Source: Truepera sp965215315 (GTDB lineage Bacteria > Deinococcota > Deinococci > Deinococcales > Trueperaceae). From it: DNA of 64,000 nt. Under the pieces are notes generated by a model. The model worked only from the letters and a program-made list of their open reading frames with translations, searched no databases and was not told the DNA's origin. The stretch covers positions 3,906,001-3,970,000 of the forward strand of contig CBDCDB010000008.1 in NCBI GenBank assembly GCA_965215315.1, in the 5' to 3' direction. Within the stretch, counting starts at the first letter, position 1, and each line of letters opens with the position of its first letter. The translations under genes and the position numbers were made by a program. Positions 32,596-41,244 of this stretch are shown one piece after another.

Positions 32596-33219
32596 ATGAA
32601 CCGTTTTTGGCGGGAAGTGCGGGAATATCTGAGCGCGTTCATCGTAGCTTTTTTGGTCGTAACGTTTGGCTTTACAACGGTGGGTGTGGCAGGCCCGTCG
32701 ATGCAACCAACCCTCGACGACGGTTCAGGACGGTTGCCGGAGTCGCTCCTGACCGGCGACCATATGTTCGTGCCAAAATATGAAACCTGGTTGCGAAGGC
32801 TCGGCGTGATGCGCGGTTACGCGCGGGGCGATATCGTCATCGTCCGTGAACTTGCCGACTCACCGGCGCGGCGGGGGCGGCGCGATTTCGTCATCAAGCG
32901 TATTATCGGCGTACCTGGCAATACCGTCGAGGGCCGCGCCGGACAGATGTAGGTCAACGGCGCACACCCAGACGAGCGGTTTCTCGGTACGACGCCGCTG
33001 GGCCAAGCGAGTTTTACGGCGCTTACACTGGGCCTAAAAGAGTATTTCGTCATGGGGGACAAGCGCACCCACAGCGCGGACTCACGACTTTACGGCCCGG
33101 TACCCTTTACGTCGATTGGGGGCCGCGCCACAGCGGTCGTCTGGCCTCCCCGACGAAACGCTCAGCGTAACTGGAAAGGGCTGCAGCCACCCGAGGCGTT
33201 TATGGCCCTCACACCTTAG
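32596..33219 (+). pseudogene. lepB: Signal peptidase I with an in-frame amber codon
   Basis: The first part has a membrane anchor (FIVAFLVVTFGFTTVGVAG), the catalytic Ser in AGPSMQPTL and the Lys in RRDFVIKRIIGVPGNTVE. A TAG at 32950-32952 stands where the family has Trp or Tyr in a G-x-x-W/Y-VNG setting. The same frame continues VNGAHPDERFLG, then YFVMGDKRTHSADSR (box E) and stops at 33219. Both halves are well conserved, so the lesion is recent, a sequencing error, or suppressed. Signal peptidase is essential, so another copy is expected elsewhere. Confidence 0.8.
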
Positions 33220-33221
33220 CT

Positions 33222-35201
33222 CTAGGGGTTACGGCCACTTGAATGCGGTTTGCTCGAGCCGTCGATAAACGTCAACGGAAGCGGTTGAAGCGTCTCCTGA
33301 TCCAGCAACGGCAGCGTCAAACTGACAATCTGGTCATCCTCCCTAAAAATCAAACCAAGCGCGTCGAGTTGTCGAACGGATTCGCTCAACTTTTCGGCCT
33401 CTTCCGGTAAAACAGCCGCCAGACTTTTGAGGGAGACGGGTTCGTGACACCTCAGCAAAACGTTCGTTTCAGTTTGATTCAAGCCAAAGCTTTTTGCCGG
33501 TTGTTCCCGACCGTCCAAGATGCGAAGCCCGCCTTCGACAACTTCATAGTAAAGATAAACGTCGCGCTCCCGGTGCGCCGCTTTCCACGCATCGACCGTC
33601 CGTTCGATTCTACGGTACAAGCGGCTGAGTGCGGGCGGGTTTTCAAACGGGCGGGAAAAATAGTAACAAAAGGCGTCCAGATCGAAACCGCTGTCTCTCA
33701 GAAAGGTCTCCGAAAAGATGAGGTCATACGACGGCTCGTGATTTGAGGCGGGGATACCGAAGCGCTCGGGCGACCTTTGCAGCGGCGCATACCGCGTGAT
33801 CTGGATAAACAGGCGTGTCGAAGGAGGGTCGAGGTGCCCCAAGCGCGGTAAGAGCTCGAGCATCCGGCTGTACTCGAGTTCTTCGTCGGTCGGCAAGCCG
33901 TAGAGCAGGTTGTAGTGAACCTTGACCCCCAAATGCTTGCCCAGCAGCAGCGTGTGAACGTTTTGAATGCCCGTCACGCCTTTGTCCATGTCTTTTAGAA
34001 CCTTGCTCGAGAACGATTCGATACCGGGTTGCGCTTCGGTAAACCCTGCCTCAGCCATAAGTCTAAAGCGCTCGGGCGAAATGTTGGCTTTCATCTCTGT
34101 CGAAAGCCTGTACTTACGCTCACGCTGCGCCAGCGCGGGCAGCAGCGTTTTGTAATACTGGTAGGGCAAGATGTAGTCCGAGAAACGGAAAGCGTCGACG
34201 CCGTAGCGCTCTGACAGGTACTCGAGCGCACTGAGGACACGTTCAGAATCACGTGCTCTGAACGCTAGATCGTCGTCGTGAATACCGCAAAAAACGCAGT
34301 GGTGCTTGGCCCCCCACCAACAGCCCCGCGAATTCTCGAGCGGCAACCGTTCGACCTCGACCGTGACTGCAAAGCGTTCGGCAAGTCCTTTGAGATCGGC
34401 AAAAAAATCGTCGAAATTCGGAATTGGACTGGTGTTCATATCGATAGGGGCAACCTGTCGGCTCAGCTTGATTTCACCACCGTCCCGGTAGCTGAGGTTG
34501 GGTACGTCGCCGAGTTTCAGCAGTCCGGCGGAAGCCTGGGCGAGTGGGACGATAGTGGGTTCGCCTTCACCCGTACAAACGGCGTCTATCCAGGGAAACG
34601 CTTTGAGTACCGTGTCCCCTGTTGGTGAGCGCACGGCGTACCCTCCCAGAGCTACCATCATATGAGGCGCGCGTTCCTTGACGAGTTTTGCTAGGGCGAC
34701 CGAGGCAATCGTCTGGTCAAACATACAGGTAAAACCGACCAAGCTGGTGGGCGTTTTGGCGAGGTCGTCGGCGCACTCACTCAACCACTGCGGAACTGTT
34801 TCTTGCCGTAACTTCAGCAGCGCCTTAACGATGCCCTCGAGCCCCCCATGTTGCTGCCGGTCAATGACCCCAAAATAGAGGAGTTGCTGGGCTTTTTGAT
34901 AGAGCCAACGCTCTTGCCGCCGACTTACCGAAGGTTCGACCACACCGCTGAAAAGAAAATCGTTCAGGGCAAAAACATTGGCAAGCCCGTAGTAGCTCAG
35001 CGCTTGCACGAAACGCAACATGAACAGGTTGAGGTGATGCACGCGGCACGGCACTGCCGCGTCATCCAAAACACTCCGCAAGATACTGAGCCCCAGACTC
35101 GGCTCGGTCAGGGTCGTCCAGGGCATACTGATGAGAGCGACCGAAGGACTTCCAGTGTGGTTCAGTTTATCAGAATTTAGTTCAGCGCCGAGGTGCTTCA
35201 C
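33222..35201 (-). CDS. RiPP maturation radical SAM protein with B12-binding domain (rSAM_ocin_1-like)
   Basis: About 659 residues. The N-terminal third is a cobalamin-binding-like domain (VGFTCMFDQTIASVALAKLV, VALGGYAVRSPTGDTVL). The radical SAM core follows, with the unusual CX7CX2C cluster motif in RGCWWGAKHHCVFCG near residue 294, and GIESFSSKVLKDMDKG. This cluster motif and length match the family of peptide C-methyltransferases that includes PoyC-type enzymes. The start is uncertain: a GTG at 35201 lies four bases after the precursor stop with no ribosome site, fitting coupled translation. It follows the candidate precursor gene. Confidence 0.82.
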   Translation of the reverse strand: MKHLGAELNSDKLNHTGSPSVALISMPWTTLTEPSLGLSILRSVLDDAAVPCRVHHLNLFMLRFVQALSYYGLANVFALNDFLFSGVVEPSVSRRQERWLYQKAQQLLYFGVIDRQQHGGLEGIVKALLKLRQETVPQWLSECADDLAKTPTSLVGFTCMFDQTIASVALAKLVKERAPHMMVALGGYAVRSPTGDTVLKAFPWIDAVCTGEGEPTIVPLAQASAGLLKLGDVPNLSYRDGGEIKLSRQVAPIDMNTSPIPNFDDFFADLKGLAERFAVTVEVERLPLENSRGCWWGAKHHCVFCGIHDDDLAFRARDSERVLSALEYLSERYGVDAFRFSDYILPYQYYKTLLPALAQRERKYRLSTEMKANISPERFRLMAEAGFTEAQPGIESFSSKVLKDMDKGVTGIQNVHTLLLGKHLGVKVHYNLLYGLPTDEELEYSRMLELLPRLGHLDPPSTRLFIQITRYAPLQRSPERFGIPASNHEPSYDLIFSETFLRDSGFDLDAFCYYFSRPFENPPALSRLYRRIERTVDAWKAAHRERDVYLYYEVVEGGLRILDGREQPAKSFGLNQTETNVLLRCHEPVSLKSLAAVLPEEAEKLSESVRQLDALGLIFREDDQIVSLTLPLLDQETLQPLPLTFIDGSSKPHSSGRNP

Positions 35202-35205
35202 AAAG

Positions 35206-36048
35206 CTAAAACTTTGCCAGGCCGGAACGGTCGAAAACCGACAGGTTGGTGACACCGGCTTCGGTGGGAACGAGCATGATAACAACACCGACCACGACGG
35301 CGATAGCGACCGGATTCATCACACTACCGGGGTCGAAGCTGAAGCCGCTGCCTCCGGCGACGATTCGGTCGAACGCCTCAGGGCTCAACTTGACGCCGAG
35401 GTCGGTTGCTGTTTCGTAAGGTCGAGTCGCCCAACTGTCCAGATGTTTTTCATCCTCGACCACTTTATGAAAAAACTCGACGACCTCACGGTCTACGGGA
35501 TCGGCAAGCTCGCTGATACGCGACGGTGCCAGCTGCTGCAGGTCGCGGATGCTACGCTCGGATAGGTTGACCCCAAGTTCTTTAGCTACGTCCCCCGGAT
35601 TTTCGAGCAGCTGTTTAAGCTCAACGTTCGATCGACCGACGGCTCGAGCCACTTCAAGTACGTCGTTCTCGAGTAGGCCGCTCGTAACCAGTTCGATAGG
35701 GCTGGGCGACCGGGGTGCGGGCCAGGGAATAGGAAGCGGCGGTCTGCCCGTCGAGCCGCAGGTAAAGCCGCCGTCATCATCTTGATAGATGAGTCCGTTT
35801 TCCGGCTCGAGCGGGCCGACAACGCTTTCAACTTGTTCTACGACGAGGTTGCTCAGTTTATTCGTCAGCTCCTGAAACTCGCGGCGGCGTTCGTCACGGC
35901 CCAGCGAACGCCCTGCGCCGGTGAGTTCGGAGACTGCGCGGATTTGCCGGAGCAAGGCCGGGTCGAACGGAGGAATCGGGCGTACACCGTTTGGGCCTAC
36001 TAGGAGGCTACCGGCGTCGCCGCCACCGAAGAGGATAACTTGAGCCAT
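35206..36048 (-). CDS. Candidate RiPP precursor with long leader and hydrophobic C-terminus
   Basis: 280 residues, strong ribosome site (GGAGG). The N-terminus MAQVILFGGGDAGSLLVGPN and GVRPIPPFDP is Gly-rich. Residues 148-171 (ENPGDVAKELGVNLSERSI) and 206-230 (TRPYETATDLGVKLSPEAF) are two copies of a P-x-(D/E)-(V/T)-A-x-(E/D)-LGV-x-LS pattern, like NHLP/Nif11-type leaders. Residues 246-260 (PVAIAVVVGVVIMLV) are almost all Val/Ile/Ala, the kind of side chains that PoyC-like enzymes methylate, followed by a polar tail ending DRSGLAKF. It is directly upstream of the radical SAM gene. Alternatively the hydrophobic stretch is a simple membrane anchor. Confidence 0.55.
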   Translation of the reverse strand: MAQVILFGGGDAGSLLVGPNGVRPIPPFDPALLRQIRAVSELTGAGRSLGRDERRREFQELTNKLSNLVVEQVESVVGPLEPENGLIYQDDDGGFTCGSTGRPPLPIPWPAPRSPSPIELVTSGLLENDVLEVARAVGRSNVELKQLLENPGDVAKELGVNLSERSIRDLQQLAPSRISELADPVDREVVEFFHKVVEDEKHLDSWATRPYETATDLGVKLSPEAFDRIVAGGSGFSFDPGSVMNPVAIAVVVGVVIMLVPTEAGVTNLSVFDRSGLAKF

Positions 36049-36248
36049 GTCCTACCTCCAAAGGTAAAGCTAGAAGCGTTGTCGTACCGACACCTTTTGT
36101 GCTTGCAGGGGTAAACTTTACCAAACTCGCTTGCTTGTCGTTAAGGTCATCGTTTGTCTAGGTCACTTATCCTCTTAATAGCGGTTTATTCGCAGCCGAT
36201 TTTGTTGTGAGAGTCAACTGTTAGACCCTTTGGAGGACAAAGGGTCAG

Positions 36249-36692
36249 CTAAAGTTTCGAGGGCTCTAACCTCGTGTCGGTGATGACGATAGGGCAAACG
36301 CGGCAGGCGTCTACATCTTGCTGACTAAACCACCTGCAACGTGAGCGAATAGAACACCCAGGCAGAGTTGCTTCGTCTGATGCTGGCGACTCCTTGTACT
36401 CGAGAACTTTGTCGATAACGTCTCAACGTTAACCTGTCCACTGCCTGCACCCGGACTTGGCGCAAGTATCGGCAAAACGAAAGCGTCCTGCCGGTGTGCG
36501 ACCTTGCCGCGCCATATCGACAAAGGTCTGGTCAACCACGACCTGCTCGTTGAAATAGTTTATCCGACCGTTCTTTCGGACAGTCCCCCCAGTAGGATTG
36601 CGCCTTTTTGAAGCTTGGCGCTGGGACAGAGCTTGGCTTCGATCATAATTACGTTTAGCGGGAAAACTCGTTGATACCTTCGAAGCGCCCAT
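36249..36692 (-). pseudogene. Cys-rich protein gene with TAA and TGA inside, part of the RiPP-like locus
   Basis: The frame reads RFADTCAKSGCRQWTG, then TAA, Arg, TGA, then DVIDKVLEYKESPASDE, GCSIRSRCRWFSQQDVDACR and VCPIVITDTR to a stop at 36249. Cys pairs on both sides of the stops (C-x4-C, C-x5-C, C-x2-C) belong to one Cys-rich, probably metal-binding protein. Two stops three codons apart make it a pseudogene as written. A hairpin (36224-36246) follows the stop. The start at 36692 lies six bases after the upstream 58-aa gene. Confidence 0.6.
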
Positions 36693-36698
36693 CCCGAA

Positions 36699-36875
36699 CT
36701 AGACCCCAAACATCAGGGGGGGCTTAAAGGTGGTGTCACCTTTGAAGTCGAGCCGCGCAACGGTGCGAAGTACCGCCTCCTGAATGGTCGCTTGCATCAG
36801 TTTGGCGACCTCGGGGGGTAAATCCGCCCCGCCGAAATCGACGACGAACTTGCTATTTTTGGACTCGCTTTCCAT
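36699..36875 (-). CDS. Small protein, 58 aa, first gene of the RiPP-like locus
   Basis: MESESKNSKFVVDFGGADLP, then PEVAKLMQATIQEAVLRTVA and a tail ending PPLMFGV. A good ribosome site (AGGGAGG) precedes the ATG. It is cotranscribed with the Cys-rich gene (7-base gap) on the same strand as the precursor and radical SAM genes. The length and position would also suit a short precursor or a partner protein; no family recognised. Confidence 0.6.
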   Translation of the reverse strand: MESESKNSKFVVDFGGADLPPEVAKLMQATIQEAVLRTVARLDFKGDTTFKPPLMFGV

Positions 36876-36954
36876 ACCTTATTCCTCCCTAGCTTTGTAC
36901 GGCGGACGCCGACACTATCAGCCTGTGGTGACAAGGAGAGCGCAACGTCTGGAA

Positions 36955-37074
36955 ATGACTATAAAAATAGAAGCCTCTAGCGTAGAAAGAAGCTTAGAGC
37001 AAAAACAAGAGTGTATCAAGTACTACGTTGCTTTGCGATACTTAGAAAAGTCGGTCAAGAAAGCTGGCGAGTGA
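36955..37074 (+). CDS. Candidate small protein, 39 aa
   Basis: MTIKIEASSVERSLEQKQEC leading to a basic helical end (RYLEKSVKKAGE). AT-rich relative to its surroundings, ribosome site poor. Supported only by an open frame and plausible composition. Confidence 0.3.
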   Translation: MTIKIEASSVERSLEQKQECIKYYVALRYLEKSVKKAGE

Positions 37075-37156
37075 AGAGTGTACAGAATGCAGAAGCCTAT
37101 CTCTCAGCTTCTCCCTATCTGACCGACTTCTATACGATCTCATAGACTGCGGCCTG

Positions 37157-37177
37157 TTGACTTAGAGTCTACTTCAA
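37157..37177 (+). promoter_or_regulatory. MerR-type operator/promoter
   Basis: TTGACTTAGA and TCTACTTCAA form an imperfect inverted repeat starting at a TTGACT -35-like box upstream of the MerR gene, as in MerR-family promoters with long spacers. It suggests autoregulation. Confidence 0.45.
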
Positions 37178-37194
37178 CTTGTACGCTCGAGCCT

Positions 37195-37563
37195 ATGACC
37201 AGACTGACCATCAGCGAGGTTTCCCGGCAGGCGGGGCTGAGCGCCCACACGCTGCGCTACTACGAACGCATCGGTTTGCTGGCTCCCATTGACAAGGGTT
37301 TACGGGGGCATCGCCGCTACGACGCAGGCGACCTCGAGTGGCTCGTACTCATTCAACACCTGCGTTCGACGGGAATGTCGGCCCGGGAAATGCAGCGCTT
37401 TGCCGAGCTGGTGCGGCAGGGCGACGAAACGGCGTCTGAGCGCCGTAAACTGCTCGAGACCCACCAAAAAGCCTTGCAAACGCAGCTCAAAGATATCGAA
37501 AAAACGTTGAAGCTGCCAGACCATAAGGTCACGATCTACCGCAAGCTGGAAGTGCACGCGTAA
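37195..37563 (+). CDS. MerR-family transcriptional regulator
   Basis: 122 residues. HTH ISEVSRQAGLSAHTLRYYER, then IGLL and RRYDAGDLEWLVLIQHLRS, and a coiled-coil dimer helix (SERRKLLETHQKALQTQLKD). No metal-binding Cys is present, so it belongs with the AdhR/YfmP-like organic-signal sensors rather than metal sensors. No obvious target gene is adjacent besides itself. Confidence 0.88.
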   Translation: MTRLTISEVSRQAGLSAHTLRYYERIGLLAPIDKGLRGHRRYDAGDLEWLVLIQHLRSTGMSAREMQRFAELVRQGDETASERRKLLETHQKALQTQLKDIEKTLKLPDHKVTIYRKLEVHA

Positions 37564-37871
37564 AGAAGCCGAAATGACCTTACCGAACACCGTAAAATTG
37601 AGTGCCGTAAAATTATAGCACTTAAGCAGTTAGAAGCTACTGTAATTACCTCAGAATGTGCGTGCCAGACAGTTTAGTTAAAGGTGAGAGCGTCCGTTCC
37701 CAGATGATACCTGCTATAGGCACTGCAGAACGCAGAATGCTCCGGCGGCAATTTCTATTGTCGCCGCGAGTACCGAAACGCAGCTAGCCGGGACACTCGG
37801 TTCAGGTTACGCCGAGTGTAGAGCAGCTGACTATGCTGAATCAGACTGGCAGTTTAGCTAGGGATTAGGGG
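37564..37871. repeat. Intergenic region with paired CCGTAAAATT words, no gene
   Basis: Two copies of CCGTAAAATT (37590-37599 and 37605-37614) lie 15 bases apart just after the MerR gene. The rest of the region shows no frame or clear hairpin. Confidence 0.5.
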
Positions 37872-38414
37872 TTATGCCTGCACAGGTTGTTTCTCCCCGC
37901 GCCGTAATTCCAAAAGCCCCTGCAGGTTGATCAGAAAATGTGCAATCAGCCCCGGCCACAAGCTGCCGGTCAGTGCCGCCGCGAATCCGAACGCCAACCC
38001 CGAAAGGGCGGCGTAAAGTGTATAGCTCCACCCTTTACGCGGCATCGGGTGCAAGAGACCGAACACGAGCGCTTGGCCCCACACCCCGACGAGTCCCTGG
38101 AGCGCCCCCCGAAAAAACAGCTCTTCAGCGGTTGCGGTCAGCGCGGCGAAGAGGAGGGCCTCGAGCCAACTCGGTCTCAGCTGAGCAAGAGCGCGCTCGA
38201 GCAAACTAGAAGCATACCGGAACGACGGCAAGGTACGTTCCAGTACCCACGCCCCACTCAAAAGCCCCACTGTCAGGCCGACCGCAACAATGCCCAACGT
38301 CACGATATTAGCGCGGGGGCCGTAGGTCGTCGGATAGAAAAAAAGCCACACCGCCCCTAACGGCCCGGTCAGCAGGCTGGGTAGAAAGGGGAGGTAGCGG
38401 TGGGGTATTTTCAC
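37872..38414 (-). CDS. CPBP-family intramembrane metalloprotease (CAAX/Abi type)
   Basis: 180 residues, about five to six membrane helices. The three active-site motifs are present: TATAEELFFRGALQGL (EExxxR), FGLLHP and LIAHFLINL. Members cleave or process membrane-embedded substrates and in some bacteria take part in bacteriocin immunity. GTG start. It stands alone. Confidence 0.85.
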   Translation of the reverse strand: MKIPHRYLPFLPSLLTGPLGAVWLFFYPTTYGPRANIVTLGIVAVGLTVGLLSGAWVLERTLPSFRYASSLLERALAQLRPSWLEALLFAALTATAEELFFRGALQGLVGVWGQALVFGLLHPMPRKGWSYTLYAALSGLAFGFAAALTGSLWPGLIAHFLINLQGLLELRRGEKQPVQA

Positions 38415-38644
38415 ACGAACTCCGTACTAACACACTTTAGTACAGCTTATCGGCGTTGGGGCCTACAGGCAGACTCGCGTGTCTGACTAAAACCTAATCT
38501 GCTCGAGAGCAGCGCACGGCTGAAGTCGTACGAGACGAAGCCGCGCTGAAAAAGCTTGGCGGAATCTCTGGGGATGAGGGTGAAGCGCCGAACGCTCACG
38601 CCGAGCAGGTCTCACGGGACGTATTCGTATTTTATAGGGCGGCT

Positions 38645-39787
38645 TTACGGGGTTTCCGGCACCGGTAGGTAGCGTTCGGGAATCTCCCAAACGACGAGTT
38701 CAGGAGGCGCGTCTTGCAGTTCGCTGCTCGCTAAATAGTCACGCATCGGCGGCAACGGCCCCTGCCCTTCAGTCGCTAAATTTAACACATCTGCGCCGAG
38801 CGCCCGTTGCAACGCCCCGGCGAAGTTCCACCGTTTGTTAGCGCTGTAGCTCGTTCCGATGAGCGTCACCGGCACAGTTTGTGCGCCGAAAAGTCCGCCG
38901 CCTGCGCCCTCTGCACTGCTCTGGGGGCGGGTTTGGCGAGTCTCGAGCGTATCCGGAACTGGCCCCAACCGACTTTGCAACGCACCGAGTGGTACAAAGT
39001 TAAGCAGGTCGCCCTCGTAAGGTTGTTTGCCAGTGACGTTTGTCTCGTACTTACTCTCAAAAAGTCCGGTGACGTCCGTGCGCTGCAAAGCTCGGGCGAG
39101 GGTGTCGGCGGCAACCTCGGCCCCGGTAGGCGTCCAGTGGGTGTCGGTACGCAGATAAACTTGCGCTTCGTTTTTTGCGCCGACGAGCGGTGCTAACAGA
39201 TTAGGAGCTGGAACATCCGCTTGGGTCAAACTACGGCGAAAGCTCTCGTAGCGCGCGGCCGTATAATCCGGCAATTTACGGCCCACAAATTCTGGGTAAA
39301 CTCGCGACTTATCCGGGATGAGTGCGACGATAAGCGCGATGTTTTTTGCGGCGAGTTCGGCCCGTACCTTCTCGATGTACGCCAGTTTACGCGCGGTTTC
39401 GGCCTCTGCGTCGCCGTAAAAAGTGACCTCTTCGCCCGTAAACAGCCAACCGTTTTGCCCGACGACGACGCCCTCCCGTCCTTCGTGAAAAAGGCTGTAC
39501 TCGAGCACCCCCCAGGTCGCAATCGCTGTACTGCGAAACGGTAACGCCTCGTTAAAGTTTTTTTCATATCGTGCGCTCTGCTCGCCCCGTAAAAACGACC
39601 CTTGACGGGACCACTGAAACGTTGCAGGTGTGGAGAGCGCCGCGCCGAAACCGAGCGCTACGACAACGAGAAAAAATACACCGGGAAGCCAACCGAGCGA
39701 AGTGGGCAGCGGGTTGTGACGGGCGTCCTCCGCGTTGGTCGCTGGGTCGGTGCGGGTTACGGCTATATCGGGCAGGGTTTGCGCCAT
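38645..39787 (-). CDS. AlgJ/AlgX-like SGNH O-acetyltransferase
   Basis: 380 residues, one N-terminal membrane anchor (PGVFFLVVVALGFGAALS). The SGNH-type domain has NGWLFTGEEVTFYGDAEAE, YLRTDTHWTPTGAEVAAD (the catalytic Asp-x-His pair) and LIGTSYSANKRWNFAG (Ser block). Such proteins transfer acetyl groups onto extracellular polysaccharide using acetyl passed across the membrane by the AlgI-type partner encoded just upstream. Confidence 0.85.
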   Translation of the reverse strand: MAQTLPDIAVTRTDPATNAEDARHNPLPTSLGWLPGVFFLVVVALGFGAALSTPATFQWSRQGSFLRGEQSARYEKNFNEALPFRSTAIATWGVLEYSLFHEGREGVVVGQNGWLFTGEEVTFYGDAEAETARKLAYIEKVRAELAAKNIALIVALIPDKSRVYPEFVGRKLPDYTAARYESFRRSLTQADVPAPNLLAPLVGAKNEAQVYLRTDTHWTPTGAEVAADTLARALQRTDVTGLFESKYETNVTGKQPYEGDLLNFVPLGALQSRLGPVPDTLETRQTRPQSSAEGAGGGLFGAQTVPVTLIGTSYSANKRWNFAGALQRALGADVLNLATEGQGPLPPMRDYLASSELQDAPPELVVWEIPERYLPVPETP

Positions 39788-39800
39788 TAGGATCGCCTCA

Positions 39801-41216
39801 TCAGAACTGAAAGTACAAAAAGGGCGAGAAGCTTTGCGCCGAGAGCCGGAAGATACCCAGGATAAAGAGCGGCAAGATCAGCAGATGGACGTTTTGCAGC
39901 GCCTCTTGTTGCCCCACCGGAAGCCGCCAGAGTAGCGCCCGCCACCACGGGGCCACGTAAACTAGAACGAGGCCGAGGATGAGGGTGGCGAGCTCGAGCC
40001 CCGACACCTCCCAGGTAAACCCCGGATTTAGCGCCCAACCGTTCGCCCCTGCCAGCCCCCGCACTACGTCCCACGCCTGCCCGACTGAAGCAGCCCGGAA
40101 GAGTACCCAACCGATCATCACGATCAGCATAGTTTTAGGGACGCTTAAGAGCGCCGGAATAGGCCGCCACAGCTTGCGCTTGCCCAAGAAGCGCTCGACG
40201 ACCAGAAATAGGCCGTGCCACGCACCCCACAACACAAACGTCCAGTTCGCGCCGTGCCAGAGTCCACCTAACAGCATCACTAGCAGCAGATTAACGTAAG
40301 TACGGCTTGCCCCCCGGCGGTTGCCGCCGAGCGGAATATAGAGGTAGTCGCGGAGCCATGATGAGAGTGAAATATGCCAGCGCGTCCAGAACTCGGTAAT
40401 CGAGCGGCTGATATACGGGTGGTTGAAGTTTTCCATAAAGCGAAAGCCCATCATCAGGCCCAAGCCGACTGCCATATCCGAGTACCCGGAAAAGTCGAAG
40501 TAGAGCTGCACCGTGTAGGCGAGTACCCCCAGCCAGGCTGTCGCAGCGGTCGGGTCGGAGGTGGCAAAAACACGGTCGGCGAGGGTCGCTACGCCGTCGG
40601 CGATCAGGACTTTTTTGCAAAAGCCGACCATAAAGCGCATCGCCCCTTCAGAAAACTTTTGCGGGGTGTGGGACCGCGCCGTAAACTGGTCGGCGAGGTC
40701 TTTGTAGCGCAGCACCGGCCCTGCAATTAGTTGCGGAAACAGTGCGATAAACGCGCTCAAGTCCCAGAAGTTGCGGGCGGGCGGCGCGTCTTTACGGTAG
40801 ACGTCGATAATGTAACTCATCGCCTGGAAGGTGTAAAACGACAGGCCGATAGGTAAAACGACCTCCCACGCCGTAAACGTTGGGACGCCGATTCCGGCAA
40901 ATGCGGCGTTCAGGCTGTCCACGCCGAAATTGAAATACTTAAAGTAACCGAGCGCCGCCAAATCGCCAACGACGCCTAGCGTCAGGTAGAGCTTGGCGGT
41001 ACGTTTCGTCTGGGCGTTGGCGACGCCTAACCCAGCCAGGTAGCTGAGCAGCGTCACGCCAAAAAAGAGGGCTAGAAAATCAACGCGCCACCAGCCGTAG
41101 AAGAGGTAGCTCGAGACCAAAATCAAGGGCGAACGAAACCGAAACGGGGTGAGGTAGTACGCCCCTAAAAAGAGGGGCAGGAAGAGAAAGAGAAAGAGCG
41201 GAGTAGAGAAGACCAT
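39801..41216 (-). CDS. algI: MBOAT-family acetyl transporter, AlgI-like
   Basis: 471 residues, about ten to twelve membrane helices. The family hallmarks are all present: PIGLSFYTFQAMSYIIDVYR, FPQLIAGPVLRYKDL, YFDFSGYSDMAVGLGLMMGF, NHPYISRSITEFWTRWHISL and GGLWHGANWTFVLWGAWHG with the catalytic His. It takes acetyl from a cytoplasmic donor and delivers it to the exported-polysaccharide side. It lies between AlgF-like and AlgJ-like genes in one operon. Confidence 0.92.
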   Translation of the reverse strand: MVFSTPLFLFLFLPLFLGAYYLTPFRFRSPLILVSSYLFYGWWRVDFLALFFGVTLLSYLAGLGVANAQTKRTAKLYLTLGVVGDLAALGYFKYFNFGVDSLNAAFAGIGVPTFTAWEVVLPIGLSFYTFQAMSYIIDVYRKDAPPARNFWDLSAFIALFPQLIAGPVLRYKDLADQFTARSHTPQKFSEGAMRFMVGFCKKVLIADGVATLADRVFATSDPTAATAWLGVLAYTVQLYFDFSGYSDMAVGLGLMMGFRFMENFNHPYISRSITEFWTRWHISLSSWLRDYLYIPLGGNRRGASRTYVNLLLVMLLGGLWHGANWTFVLWGAWHGLFLVVERFLGKRKLWRPIPALLSVPKTMLIVMIGWVLFRAASVGQAWDVVRGLAGANGWALNPGFTWEVSGLELATLILGLVLVYVAPWWRALLWRLPVGQQEALQNVHLLILPLFILGIFRLSAQSFSPFLYFQF

Positions 41217-41244
41217 AGTTAGGGGCGCTTATTCGTAGCTGCGT

